Position numbers and translations under genes: made by a program
The notes under the pieces: model-generated
Told to the model about the DNA's origin: nothing
Database searches by the model: none
Seen by the model: the letters and a program-made list of their open reading frames with translations, nothing else
Assembly: GCA_028583405.1 (NCBI GenBank)
Contig: CM053258.1
Coordinates: 848,563-912,562, forward strand
Source of the DNA: Pogonophryne albipinna
Taxonomy: Eukaryota; Chordata; Actinopteri; Perciformes; Artedidraconidae
Direction of reading: 5' to 3'
DNA: 64,000 nucleotides
Shown here: piece by piece, positions 1-10,139 of the stretch
Layout: every line of letters begins with the position of its first letter
Position numbering within the stretch: the first letter of the stretch is position 1

Positions 1-39
1 AGAACGGCCAGGATAATATCCAGTAATACTTTTAAACAG

Positions 40-271
40 AGGGGGGGGAAGTTACTAGGTACATTTATTCAAGTACTGCACTTAAATACATTTTCGAGGT
101 ACTTGTACTTTACTAGAGTATTTCCAATGAATGCTGTTTTATACTTACTACAACTACTTCTCTAAAAATTTAACTAAAAAGTAAAATGCCACTTGATGCA
201 ACAATATTATCTAGAACTGTCACATATACAATATAATTATATACATTTATATATACATTTTGTACGTTTAC
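40..271. repeat. Left part of a diverged teleost interspersed repeat
   Basis: Sequence rich in AAGTAC/ACTTGTACTTTAC words (for example near 90-120), a pattern I recognise as a common teleost interspersed repeat. Its continuation, with ACTTTTACTCAAGTAAAG-type sequence, resumes after the TTAA element at about 1090-1185, so that element appears to have inserted into this older repeat. No coding potential seen. Confidence 0.45.
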
Positions 272-275
272 TTAA

Positions 276-1085
276 AGGGGACCTATCATGCAAAATGCAC
301 TTTTTAATGTCTTCTCTCCATCACCATGTGTCCCCGGTGTGTCCCCGGTGTGTCCCCGGTGTGTCCCCGGTCCCCCCCCGGTGTGTCCCCGGTCCCCCCC
401 CGGTGTGTCCCCGGTCCCCCCCCGGTGTGTCCCCGGTGTGTCCCGGTGTGTCCCCGGTGTGTCCCCGGTGTGTCGGGGAACTCACGCAGCGTCAGGAAAT
501 AAACCCCTCTCTCTTTTCCTCCGTACCTAAATCTCTAAAAACGGGGAACAACGGAGCTGATCCAGATTTGCGTCCGATATGACGTAATATCTGAAATGTG
601 GACCCACGGCCCAATCAGAAACGTTGCTGTCAGAAACAATGCCCGACTGTTTTGGACGTAATATGGTCGGTGTTTACATTAGCATCGCTAACACTCAGAG
701 CTAACCTGTACTGGAGAGCATGTGTGTGAAGAAGCAGGAAGTAAAAAGGAACTCACCTTGTGGTATAACCGGCAAGAGAGAAAGCCTTTGAGCTCCAAAC
801 TGTTTCAGAGAGAATCCTTGATAATCCATGATATGGCGTTTCATCACGGCAGCATTTAGTTTAGACAGTAGCTGCCGGGTCCCGCATGAGCTCAGACCCC
901 TCCTCTTTAAAGCTTTATACCCAAATCAGCACTTTAGAAACAGGAAGTGAAATAGAGGGATATGAGGCGTGGCTAGAATGATCTGTTTGGTGTTTGGAGC
1001 AAAACACTTCATAGACATGTTTTTGATATATTTGTATATATCTGAGACCTCTGCTATTGCCTAAAGATAGCATGATAGGTGACCT
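276..1085. mobile_element. Non-autonomous TTAA-flanked TIR element
   Basis: TTAA lies at 272-275 and again at 1086-1089. The left end begins AGGGGACCTATCATGC and the right end reads GCATGATAGGTGACCT, which are inverted versions of each other, so this is a TIR element of about 810 bp with a TTAA target duplication, as in piggyBac or Kolobok superfamilies. No transposase frame is present. A related copy is at about 43920-44818. It contains a GC-rich minisatellite near its left end. Superfamily assignment is inference from TTAA only. Confidence 0.75.
326..476. repeat. GC-rich minisatellite, about 11-bp unit
   Basis: Tandem copies of GGTGTGTCCCC with interspersed C runs. It sits inside the TTAA element at 276-1085; the related copy at 43920 lacks it, so it expanded within this copy. 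The proline/cysteine/valine-rich frames across it are by-products of the repeat. Confidence 0.85.
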
Positions 1086-1089
1086 TTAA

Positions 1090-1185
1090 ATCATATTTAG
1101 AATACTTGTAATGAAGTATTTTGACAATAATGTATTGGTACTTTTACTCAAGTAAAGCATCTGAATACTTCCTAATATCTGCAGA
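1090..1185. repeat. Right part of the interspersed repeat broken by the TTAA element
   Basis: AT-rich sequence with ACTTGTAATGAAGTATT and ACTTTTACTCAAGTAAAG words that continues the repeat seen before position 271. Confidence 0.4.
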
Positions 1186-1759
1186 TAAATAAGCAATGTT
1201 GTGCCTCCACGTTCATAATATCAACTTTAAATGTACTAATATGTCATTGTTGTGTTTATAGCCCATTCCTGCCCCAAAAAACCTATTATTTTAAATGACC
1301 TCGACCCTGATGGGTAAATCCACATTGCACACCCCATATTGATTTATTTTTAAATGATGGGAGGGTCTTGCAGCCGCCTTGCACATATCTTATTTGAATG
1401 GACTTTCTTCGTGTGTTTGTTTCCTTCTCCTCTCGCTTGACGGTCAGTTAAAGTGACTCCCGGCGACATTTTAAAATGAATTATTTTGCGAGTGTCCCGC
1501 TCATAGTTGACTGTGTCCGTACAATTACACTGTTACTCTCTTTTATGTGGCATGCCATTTTTTTTTTTCAGAGGGGAGCCATGTTGGTCTGAAGACATGA
1601 ATCACAGCCGCAGGAAATAAGGTTCTGGTGCTTTGATTTTAAGATACGTCGTCCACTGGAGGTATGCTTGGTTGGCATGTACAAATACATTTTAAACAGG
1701 AAGAAATGTTCTCACCCAGCTGCTAACTATATAGTCTCTTAAAATTGAAGAGATTATAC
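1186..1759. other. Non-coding stretch, nothing recognised
   Basis: AT-rich sequence without a long frame or recognisable repeat. The last part leads into the 72-bp array. Confidence 0.4.
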
Positions 1760-2975
1760 AGTTGAAGTCATGTGACCGTGCTGTAGTTCCTTTATAACCC
1801 AACATTAGCCTCCTTTAGCTTAGCGGTGGTGACGTGAAGTCATGTGACCGTGCTGTAGTTCCTTTATAACCCAACATTAGCCTCCTTTAGCTTAGCGGTG
1901 GTGACGTGAAGTCATGTGACCGTGCTGTAGTTCCTTTATAGCCCAACATTAGCCTCCTTTAGCTTAGCGGTGGTGACGTGAAGTCATGTGACCGTGCTGT
2001 AGTTCCTTTATAGCCCAACATTAGCCTCCTTTAGCTTAGCGGTGGTGACGTGAAGTCATGTGACCATGCTGTAGTTCCTTTATAGCCCAACATTAGCCGC
2101 CTTTAGCTTAGCGGTGGTGACGTGAAGTCATGTGACCGTGCTGTAGTTCCTTTATAGCCCAACATTAGCCGCCTTTAGCTTAGCGGTGGTGACGTGAAGT
2201 CATGTGACCGTGCTGTAGTTCCTTTATAGCCCAACATTAGCCTCATTTAGCTTAGCGGTGGTGACGTGAAGTCATGTGACCGTGCTGTAGTTCCTTTATA
2301 GCCCAACATTAGCCTCATTTAGCTTAGCGGTGGTGACGTGAAGTCATGTGACCGTGCTGTAGTTCCTTTATAGCCCAACATTAGCCTCATTTAGCTTAGC
2401 GGTGGTGACGTGAAGTCATGTGACCGGGCTGTTCCTTTATAGCCCAACATTAGCCACCTTTAGCTTAGCGGTGGTGACGTGAAGTCATGTGACCGTGCTG
2501 TAGTTCCTTTATAGCCCAACATTAGCCTCATTTAGCTTAGCGGTGGTGACGTGAAGTCATGTGACCGGGCTGTTCCTTTATAGCCCAACATTAGCCTCCT
2601 TTAGCTTAGCGGTGGTGACGTGAAGTCATGTGACCGTGCTGTAGTTCCTTTATAGCCCAACATTAGCCTCATTTAGCTTAGCGGTGGTGACGTGAAGTCA
2701 TGTGACCGGGCTGTTCCTTTATAGCCCAACATTAGCCACCTTTAGCTTAGCGGTGGTGACGTGAAGTCATGTGACCATGCTGTAATTCCTTTATAACCCA
2801 ACATTAGCCACCTTTAGCTTAGCGGTGGTGACGTGAAGTCATGTGACCGTGCTGTAGTTCCTTTATAGCCCAACATTAGCCGCCTTTAGCTTAGCGGTGG
2901 TGACGTGAAGTCATGTGACCGTGCTGTAGTTCCTTTATAGCCCAACATTAGCCTCCTTTAGCTTAGCGGTGGTTT
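1760..2975 (-). repeat. 72-bp minisatellite, array 1 (about 17 copies)
   Basis: Tandem copies of a 72-bp unit containing GAAGTCATGTGACCGTGC, TTCCTTTATAGCCCAACATT and TTAGCTTAGCGGTGGTGACG. The period was measured from the first two GAAGTC positions (1764 and 1836). Several copies are 4 bp shorter because GTAG is missing before TTCCTTTATAG. The same unit in the opposite orientation makes up the arrays at 11.5-13.0 kb and 51.2-52.0 kb. Copies differ at a few sites such as CCTCC/CCGCC/CCTCA. Confidence 0.95.
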
Positions 2976-3085
2976 TGAGAGATTTTTGATTCGTCTAAGA
3001 ATGTAATTTTGACCAGGTTTGAATGAGATATATTGCAATGATGTGATTTATACCTGCTATTTTGATAAGTGTGGCCTTCTTTTAG

Positions 3086-3363
3086 GGCTTTAAAGAACTA
3101 TTCAACTTGTCAGACCGCCCTGACCGGCTCCCCATCATCTTAAACCACTACAAAGTGCTCATAGAATAGTGTGTTTCATCTTGAGAACTGCAATCCTCCG
3201 CAATTTACCCAGCTGTGGGTCCACCAAGAGAGCCTCAGTTTCTCCTGCCTCAGTTTTCAAAGAAGCACCTGGAGGAGTTGTTATGGTCAAGGTGGAAATA
3301 GATGGGGCCGACATGAATAAACCAGACGATGAAATTGCAGACTCTGAATCCCAAGTGGCTTAA
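3086..3363 (+). pseudogene. Exon-like segment or decayed retrocopy, unidentified
   Basis: A pyrimidine-rich stretch ending TTTTAG (to 3085) is followed by an open 27-codon segment (3086-3169, starting GFKELFNLSDRPDRLP) ending in TAG. After a second stop at 3182-3184, the same frame opens again (starting ELQSSAIYPAVGPPREPQF) and runs to a stop near 3303. A different frame then gives a protein-like stretch ending ADSESQVA and a TAA at 3361-3363. This could be a terminal exon plus 3' UTR, or a processed pseudogene with stops and a frameshift. I do not recognise the protein. Confidence 0.3.
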
Positions 3364-3634
3364 TTCAAATGTCACTTTGCTGCAGGGTTCGCCTGCAGGG
3401 CATATTTCATGTAATAACCTTTGAGAGACGAGAGCAGTTTAGTGTCTGGATGGCCTCTTCTGGCCTCGGCTTAGCGTGTTTTTCTTCTGTCTGCTGCAAG
3501 AACTGTTATTGCCTCCACTTGTGCGATGCATCCAGCTCTCATCGAGTGTTTCAACCCCAAACTGAACCCTCAAGTTTCTCTTTTATCACAACCTCGAGCT
3601 TCTGCACGGATAGATATTCAATAGAATGAAAAAT

Positions 3635-4390
3635 TGAGACAGGACCAATATTGTAATTGCAGATGTACTACATTCATACATTCAATATCGTCTAGGATTT
3701 GTATATTTGATGTACCTTTTTTAAAACTGCTATGATCCCTATCAGGTGTACATAAACACAACTCAAAATGAATGTTATTGTTCATAAAATGTCGTGCTAA
3801 CGTCTCTAATATAAAGTCTAGTCTCTAAAGTTGATAATATGTCACTTTCTTAAAGCCAGTTTCTGTGTACAAGAACATCTGCTGATTTTTCACACAATGC
3901 ACATTTTTCACAAGTTGTTTTATGATTGATATTTTGGCATAGAGCTTCGGTAAAGCTATACATTTAAGAGAATGAAAACTAGCTTTTTTTTACCACTTCA
4001 ATCTGACCTTCTTTTGGAGAAAAAGTATCGCTATTGCAGATTTGTCATATTAACATCACATAGAATCAATATCGTCCAGAATTAATATCTTGGAGATATA
4101 CCCTTTTTTAAAACCGCTATTATCAATATCAGTAGCTTTCACTGTTATAGAGTTAAAGTTATTTGAACGTACCGCTTTGCCAAAGTTAGGAATCCAAGAG
4201 AACCAAAAATAAACTTACCTGACCAGCACCAAATATATCCTGACCTCAACAACAGAGAATACTAATATTGTGATTAGTATCGCTATTGCAGATATCGTGA
4301 TAATATCAGACACATTCATTGTTGTCTATAGGATTCGTATCGTTTAAATGTACCTTTTTTAAAACTGCTATGGTCAATATCCAGGAAGAC
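3635..4390 (+). repeat. Three diverged direct repeats of about 110 bp
   Basis: Related blocks at about 3640-3745, 4025-4135 and 4265-4385 share the order: ATTGCAGAT, a short A/T stretch, AATATCGTC or TTGTCTA, ATTCGTAT or similar, TACCTTTTTTAAAACTGCTAT, then AATATC. Divergence is high, so this is an old local duplication or three copies of one small element. No coding potential seen. Confidence 0.5.
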
Positions 4391-4474
4391 CGCTTAAAAA
4401 AAAGAACTTGTCATATCTGCTCTGTTGTGATTGGTCAACCGTTTAGAGATGTCACGCCCCTTAGCCTATCACGT

Positions 4475-5125
4475 ACAATAGCCGCTTTCACACCAGGTAC
4501 TTTGCCGTACTTAGTTCCCAGCACTTAGTCCCCCCATGGAACTAAGAGCAGATTGCGTTCACTCTGGAATAAGTTCCCTGAGGGAAGATTACGCAAATGA
4601 GCCGCTGACGTCACTTCTTCTTCTTCTGCTTTGGGTTTACTGGCAGGCCGCAAACCACTTCACGGCGTATACTGCCACCCGGAGTCCCCGGCCGGAAGTC
4701 CCCGGAGTTGGGGACTGGCTTCAGTAGAAGCTGCTGGGACCCCCAGCAGCTTCTACTGAAGCCTTCCGAGTAAATCGCCAGACCGCCGACACCGCCTCAT
4801 CTCCACCGCTCCCATGTTTTCTTTTGTGTTGCCATAAGTTAGTCTCTCTCTGTTGGTGCGGGGCTAATGCTAATGCTAATAATGCTAATGCCAGCAAATA
4901 CTATGGCGGCTTCACAAAACTTTTCAGAGTTTTACGGGGCGTGGTTTGCAATTCGCCCAGCCAATCAGAAATTGGTACTTTCTTGGTACCACCTCTCTAG
5001 CAGGCACTAAAAATGTGGGTAAAAGTTCCCTGCACTAAGTACTCTTTTTGGTGTGAACGCGACATAAGGGGTACTAACGGAACTAAACGGGGGAAAGTAC
5101 TCCGGTGTGAACGCGCCTATTGTGT
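4475..5125. mobile_element. TIR element (MITE-like) with GTTCACACC-type ends
   Basis: The left end reads ACAATAGCCGCTTTCACACC and the right end, reverse complemented, reads ACAATAGGCGCGTTCACACC, each followed by a matching AGTACTTT-type block. The interior holds short GC-rich repeats of AGTCCCCGG and a perfect hairpin, but no transposase. Ends with GCGTTCACACC are common in teleost non-autonomous DNA elements. The exact outer boundary and target duplication are uncertain because the shared ACAATAG may belong to either. Confidence 0.7.
4717..4763. repeat. Perfect hairpin, 22-bp stem with 3-base loop
   Basis: Stem arms 4717-4738 and 4742-4763 are exact reverse complements (left arm starts GGCTTCAGTAGAAG, right arm starts CCCAGCAGCTTC) around the loop ACC. 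It is central in the TIR element at 4475-5125 and may be a residue of an internal inversion or a fold-back insertion. Confidence 0.9.
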
Positions 5126-5497
5126 TCTAACTCTAGCCAATAGAAGCTTGAGCGTTCTATAGTGATTTCACGATGTTACAGATGTAAACAAAGGAGTTCA
5201 ATAGAGAACCGCAGTGACGCGTCCTAAAACCCGGAAGTAAACTTCTTCCGGTTCCTTCGTCCATAGGATTTTGGAAAATAGCTGGAAATAAGGTCTGTGG
5301 TTGACACACATTTAAGAGAGGGATCACGTTTTGTTCAGCCGGATAATCTCCACATGTCAACCCTACTTTTATAATTTTCGAATCATAAATCTAGTCGCCA
5401 GAATCAAAATGCCAACGTTATGCTATAAAGGAACTACAAGCGAGAACAGCATGACTTCAACGTCACGCCAACTTAAGATCGTGGCAACTGACTTTCT
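5126..5497 (+). other. Leader of the YqaJ-like gene; resembles the 72-bp minisatellite monomer
   Basis: Probably the 5' part of the transposable element carrying the YqaJ-like gene. Positions 5411-5480 read ATGCCAACG, then TGCTATAAAGGAACTACA, ATGACTTCAACGTCACG. These words occur in the same order in the 72-bp monomer (GGCTATAAAGGAACTACA, ATGACTTCACGTCACC). The preceding 5334-5365 (TTCAGCCGGATAATCTCCAC) also matches the sequence immediately before array 2 at 11488-11510. Homology is read by eye. Confidence 0.55.
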
Positions 5498-7431
5498 GTG
5501 GGCAGGTTCTCAGGAATGTCTTGGCTTCTCTCCCCCGAGCCAGAAGAGGAACACTACAGCTTGGAAACACTTACTGTTCCTGAAATGATCAAATCTGTTG
5601 GGCATCAGGGACCTGAGGCAATTGTGGCAAGCATGGCATTGTCTGAGGAGCAACAGAGGGCAATTCAGGTGGCTACCACTGGTCAGCGAACCAACCCAAA
5701 CTGGCATTTGTTCAGGAAAGGAAGGTTGACTGCCAGCAACTGTGGAGCTGTCCTGAGGTCAAAGCGTGTGACTGCTTCCCTTATAGAGAGGCGAAGTCCC
5801 TCCCCTTCCGGGGGACCTCAATGGGACCTTATTTTGGAAAAATTATGTAATGAAGTCAATGGGGAGAGAAAGATTATCTTTCGATCCCGTTTGAATTGTG
5901 CCACGAATTACACATATGATGTTTGTCAATTTAAAAGATAATTTTGCAAGTCCAAAAAAAAAAATGTGTCGTAAAACTGTGAAGTAACACTTTTGTTTGT
6001 GTGAAACGCTGAATGAACTACATCTCTGGTCTCGCAGAACAACACACGTCACCAAGATGGCCGTCACTACTGTCTGTCAACAAAACGATTGCCTACCTTC
6101 ACTATCACCCTCTCACCCTCACTATCACCACAATGAAACACGTCCAGAGGAATGCCATGCAAAGCTGCCTGCCTTCCGTTGATTCTCTCTGAACTGCCTG
6201 GTCGTTTTAATGTCAACCATTTGTGCAGATAGCATGAAGTAGAAAAGATCGCAGATGCTAATGTAGCGTTAGCATTTCTCCCCCTGGCTTAGATGGTGTA
6301 TTATAGAATGATCACACCGGTGTGACAGTACTCTTCAAAGGTTTCACGAAATATGACTACTACTCTTACTGTTTAACATTTTGGGTTACTTAATGTTACT
6401 TCATGTTAAGGCTAATACAAATGACAAGGCTAAGGCTGTAATGCTAACTAACGTGCTAGCTACTAGCTAGGTAGCTAACTTGATCCAGCCACTCCTGGTC
6501 CTTTCATCAGACGGGAAGCGAAAGAACGAGCAAGACCCATTGCTGGTATGATAACAACCTGGTACTAAGCACACAGGCATCTTGTTAAAGTTATCTTATC
6601 TTAGCCAGCGCCATATAGATAGATTATATCTTGCGCTGATCTTAGCTATCTCTTAGTGGAGGAAAACAGTTGTGACATCACTTACGTGACTCTGTGATTT
6701 GTAGTCTTTCTAGTTGCGTATTTTTCATAGTCTTATATTTCAACAGTTTTACGACAAACTGTGACTTTTTTGACATGGAAATTATTTTTTAAGATTGACA
6801 AACATCATATGTGTAATTCATGGCACAATTCAAACGGGATCGAAAGATACGTTTTCTCTCTCCATTGACTTCAATGCATAATTTTTCCGAAATAAGGTCC
6901 CATGTACCGGAAGTAGATGGGTGTGACTGCTTCCCTTATTGCCAGGGTGCTAGGGCAACAACAGGCCCTTGATGGTGTTTTGTCTGTACAGTGGGGGACT
7001 ATGAATGAATGTGAGGGCGTCAGGGCATTCACCACTGCAACCCAGATGCAGGTCCATGAGTCAGGTGGCTCTCCCAATCAGGAGTGTTGGGGGCATCTCC
7101 AGATGGTCTGGTAGGGTCTTCCGCTGTGCTGGAGGTAAAGTGTCCCTATGGAGCCAGGGAAATGACAATTAGTGAAGCATTGCAAATCAAGGGCTTCTGT
7201 GTCAGTAAGGAGGGAGAAACATTCAGCCTGCGTGAGGAGCATCCTTACTGGCACCAAGTGCAAGGTCAGCTTCACCTCACTGCAAGAGAGACTTGCTACT
7301 TTGTGGTCTGGACTACGAAAGACAGTGTCATCACTCCGATAGCCCGAGATGACAATTGGCAGCCTAACCTGTTGGCTCTTGAGGACTTTTTCAAGGCCCA
7401 CATGCTTCCAAAGCTGGCACTGCCGGAATAA
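5498..7431 (+). pseudogene. YqaJ/lambda-exonuclease-like gene, interrupted and frameshifted
   Basis: Two separated parts read as one YqaJ-type (PD-(D/E)XK, lambda-exonuclease-like) nuclease domain. The first (about 5498-5784) contains FRKGRLTASNCGAVL, the typical N-terminal motif of the fold. The second (from 6921, with a frame change near 7060) contains LGASPDGLVG followed by LEVKCPYGA, which match the catalytic D and E-x-K of the family, then HPYWHQVQGQLHLTA and a C-terminal stretch ending LPKLALPE at 7431. The frame is broken inside VTASLI by the element at 5785-6920 and again by a small indel. AATAAA follows at 7529. YqaJ-like domains occur in proteins of some animal transposable elements, so a TE origin is likely. 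It is not functional as it stands. Confidence 0.75.
5785..6920. mobile_element. Non-autonomous element with ~170-bp TIRs and an apparent 19-bp target duplication
   Basis: Long inverted ends: GGGACCTTATTT, GGAAAAATTATG, GAAGTCAATGG, CTTTCGATCCCGTTTGAATT and ACACATATGATGTTTGTCAA occur at about 5823-5935 and, inverted, at about 6795-6905. The word GTGTGACTGCTTCCCTTAT is at 5766-5784 and again at 6921-6939, exactly flanking the element, and the interrupted protein reads VTASLI on both sides. The outermost ~30 bp of the two ends do not match well. No transposase frame is present. A 19-bp duplication is longer than the 2-11 bp usual for cut-and-paste elements. Confidence 0.75.
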
Positions 7432-7528
7432 TCAACTTTGTCACTGTTGTGGTTATTTTCTGAAAAAGACAGAAAAACTAAAAGGCATATTAATTGACTT
7501 GTTCTGAGTTCAGAGAGCACTGCTGTTA

Positions 7529-7534
7529 CAATAA
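7529..7534 (+). promoter_or_regulatory. Poly(A) signal downstream of the YqaJ-like gene
   Basis: AATAAA about 98 bp after the stop at 7431; a second AATAAA lies near 7750. Consistent with the original 3' end of that gene. Confidence 0.4.
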
Positions 7535-7559
7535 AAAAAAGATGTTTAGAGAAAACTCA

Positions 7560-7882
7560 TCTTCAGGATGTTATGGTTCCCCTTTGAAGATCTTTCTTGT
7601 AGATCCTTGTTTGAGTCGTTCATATGTTCGATGAAAAATATCATAAATCTATCATTTTCAAATATAGTACTTTTAAGAAATTGTGATAGTTTTTAATTTA
7701 CATTTACTCACCTTTGCAATGTTGTGGTTCTTAGAGTGTTAGATTTCTTAATAAAAAAAGGCAGTCCGTGCAGAAAACTATTGTGGTTTCTTGATTCAAG
7801 CCTGGCTCTGAATCCCAAATCACAAACCATTCTTTGGAGTAACGTTTCTGATAGAGAAAGACGGAAAACATGAGCCTGACTT
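7560..7882. other. AT-rich spacer, nothing recognised
   Basis: Lies between the YqaJ-like remnant and the TTAA element. No open frame or recognisable repeat. Confidence 0.4.
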
Positions 7883-8837
7883 TTAACCTGTTAAACCCGA
7901 AGGTCTCCGCCGGCGGGTACTTTTTTATTTCTTTTCACGACACTGTGTCTCCGGGGATCTTAATATTTAAGAACCTATTAATGTGTTATACCAGATTAAC
8001 GGGAATAATCTCAGCTAACTGACGATACAAACCATTTTTACCAAAACAAAACACAAGTCTCATAAGAAGCATCTAACTGACCCCTGAGCGAAAAATGCTA
8101 ACCTATTACTGCACAGAAAATCACTCCTAGCTCCCTTATTACTTATCCTAGCTGCACATCCAACACATCGTGACGTTATCAACAAAAACGTACATCAAAA
8201 CAAGTGGCGCTAGGTAGCCCACAACGCTAACATGGCTTACCTTCGTCTTTGTCTGGTCTAAACTGGTCTTCAATGGCATTAAAACGATAACAACGATAGT
8301 GTAGTTAATCCATAGGTTGTGTGACTGCGTCCCCTTTGAAATGTTCTGATAATCCATAAGCAATAAAACAGCTTTTCCGTTGCTTGATATCAGAGCAGCG
8401 ATATGTCTCCCCTCTGCTGCAAGCTAGCATGCGCAGAGACGCCACCTTTTTTTTAACATGAGTGTGTGCGGGACGATTTCGCTTGGATTCCATTGGCTCT
8501 GACGGTCAGGAAGAGATGTCACATGTCAAAATCGAACAAGGGGGGCCAGAGATATGGAAAATACACCCAAATGGCCCCAGAAGAGTTTTTTTTTGCTAAA
8601 TCTGTCTAAAAAGGTCAAAGGTCACTTGTTTTGCATCAATCTTGATACAGGGTACTTATTATATGTTGTAGTTTGGATTCCTAAAGCTTTTAGTTTACCA
8701 TCCCATCATCCAAGGTTAGTTTTCACTATAAGTAAAAAAAAAATTTGGACAGACACAATAATTTACAGTTTTTTACTGTGTTCAATCTGAATTTACTTTA
8801 ACATAAAAACATCTATATTGATTCTGACTCTTCTACA

Positions 8838-9989
8838 CAGGCTTGGAATTTCGTCATTTTAGGGGCAAGGCCATTTGGCCTTTGGTGTTACACATGTTTT
8901 CAGGGCGCAAAGGCCACATGCCAGGGCACAAAGGCCATTGAGGGAAACATTTGGATTTGGAGCTTGCAAATAAATAACACGAATGACATGGAAAACAAAT
9001 CACTTTTTTAATATCAATAATGTCAAACATGATATCATCATATAGGCCTATGCCTCCTTAGTATTACCGCATATGAAATAAAATACTTTACTTTGAATAA
9101 TTAGTGTTCGGTATGTTTTCCATATACTACTTCTCCCATTCACAAATCCAAAATCAAATCAAAAAATCTAAAATTCTATTAATATGTAACAAATATATTC
9201 CATTTCAGAGCAGAAGAAACAGCCTTCAAGGGACAAACTCTGCACATACATCATTCAGCAGTGCACAGTGAAGTGTGTGTGCGCGCGCGCGCGCGCGTGT
9301 GTGTGTGTACGAGAGTATCTTTAATCAACTCCTCACAGCTCTGGTCAGAAACTGGCCAAAAGTTAAACATGTACAAACCACAGACTGTCATGGCGAATAC
9401 AATCGCTGCTTTAATTCTGTCTTTAGGACGTTGTTGTGAGTGTGGACGGAGCAGCTACAGGTTAGTTTAGCCTGATTGATCCATTCAGAAAACACGCATT
9501 TGAAAAGGTTTCTCGCTTGCCGTCTTATCTGCAGACTTGTCAAAGCATTAATTTATGTTTTTTACTAACCGGTATCAGTATTTAGTTACTTCGGCATCAT
9601 TTTGAAACGTGTATTACAATAAATCACGGTAAAATATGTTCATTTTGTAGCAGTTGGTTTCCACCACAGTATTTACATGGAAATAAGCCCCGCCCCCTCT
9701 CCGGCGCGTTCTGTTTGAATGACAGGCGTAAACACAGCTGACAGCTGCGGTGAAACTCCAGCGGTTAGAGCGATGAGAATATTCGCATCACGTCCGTTGT
9801 GAACGCAGCATAATGCAGTTCAGAAAACACTGTTCTGTCACTTTTAAAGCAACTTCGAGATTTTAACAGTATCAGGGGCACACAGGCCATGGTGGCCGTA
9901 GTACGTACAATTATTTGTGGGGCATAACGGCCAGACCGAGGGGCTACGACGGCCATGGCCGTCATGGCCGCCGTGAAAATCCTACCCTG
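8838..9989. mobile_element. Non-autonomous hAT element nested in TTAA copy 1
   Basis: Begins CAGGCTTGGAATTTCGTC and ends AAAATCCTACCCTG, with the exact 8-bp duplication CTTCTACA at 8830-8837 and 9990-9997, the hallmark of hAT insertion. Repeated GGCCATGG and AAGGCCA words near both ends look like subterminal transposase-binding repeats. No transposase is encoded. The same family is nested at 29919-31067. Copy 2 of the host element shows the empty site near 31460 (TTCTACATCC). Confidence 0.85.
9273..9308. repeat. (GT)n/(GC)n dinucleotide run
   Basis: Alternating purine-pyrimidine run, GT then GC then GT, inside the nested hAT element. The related copy has a GT-rich run at about 30343-30385. 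Alternating GC/GT tracts can adopt Z-DNA. Confidence 0.9.
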
Positions 9990-10139
9990 CTTCTACATCC
10001 AACTCACAGGTTTATCGTTACTTTGAGAAAAAAGATTATTAATGTAACCCTTTTAGAAGATATGGTCATTTGTTCTGGGAATGTCATTTTCGAGCCTGAG
10101 ACCTGAAAGACAGGACTCGGGGCTCAACAGGTTAAACCA

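Larger units (their letters stand above)
7887..10131. mobile_element. TTAA-flanked element, copy 1 (with nested hAT)
   Basis: TTAA at 7883-7886 and 10132-10135. Ends are CCTGTTAAACCC on the left and GGGCTCAACAGG on the right, imperfect inverted repeats. The interior matches the second copy at 29296-31586 over most of its length (for example GGTCTCCGCCGGCGGGTAC near the left end). A 1,152-bp hAT element is nested at 8838-9989; without it the element is about 1.1 kb. The short frame on the minus strand at 8148-8363 is shared with copy 2 but resembles no transposase I know. Superfamily (piggyBac or Kolobok) is inferred from TTAA only. Confidence 0.8.

Noticed and set aside
193..582. Cysteine/proline/valine-rich frames of 80-129 codons
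   Set aside because: Produced by the GGTGTGTCCCC minisatellite inside a TTAA element.
8148..8363. Transposase fragment in the TTAA element (also at 29581-29841)
   Set aside because: The frame is shared between copies because they are homologous, but no piggyBac or Kolobok motif is recognisable.
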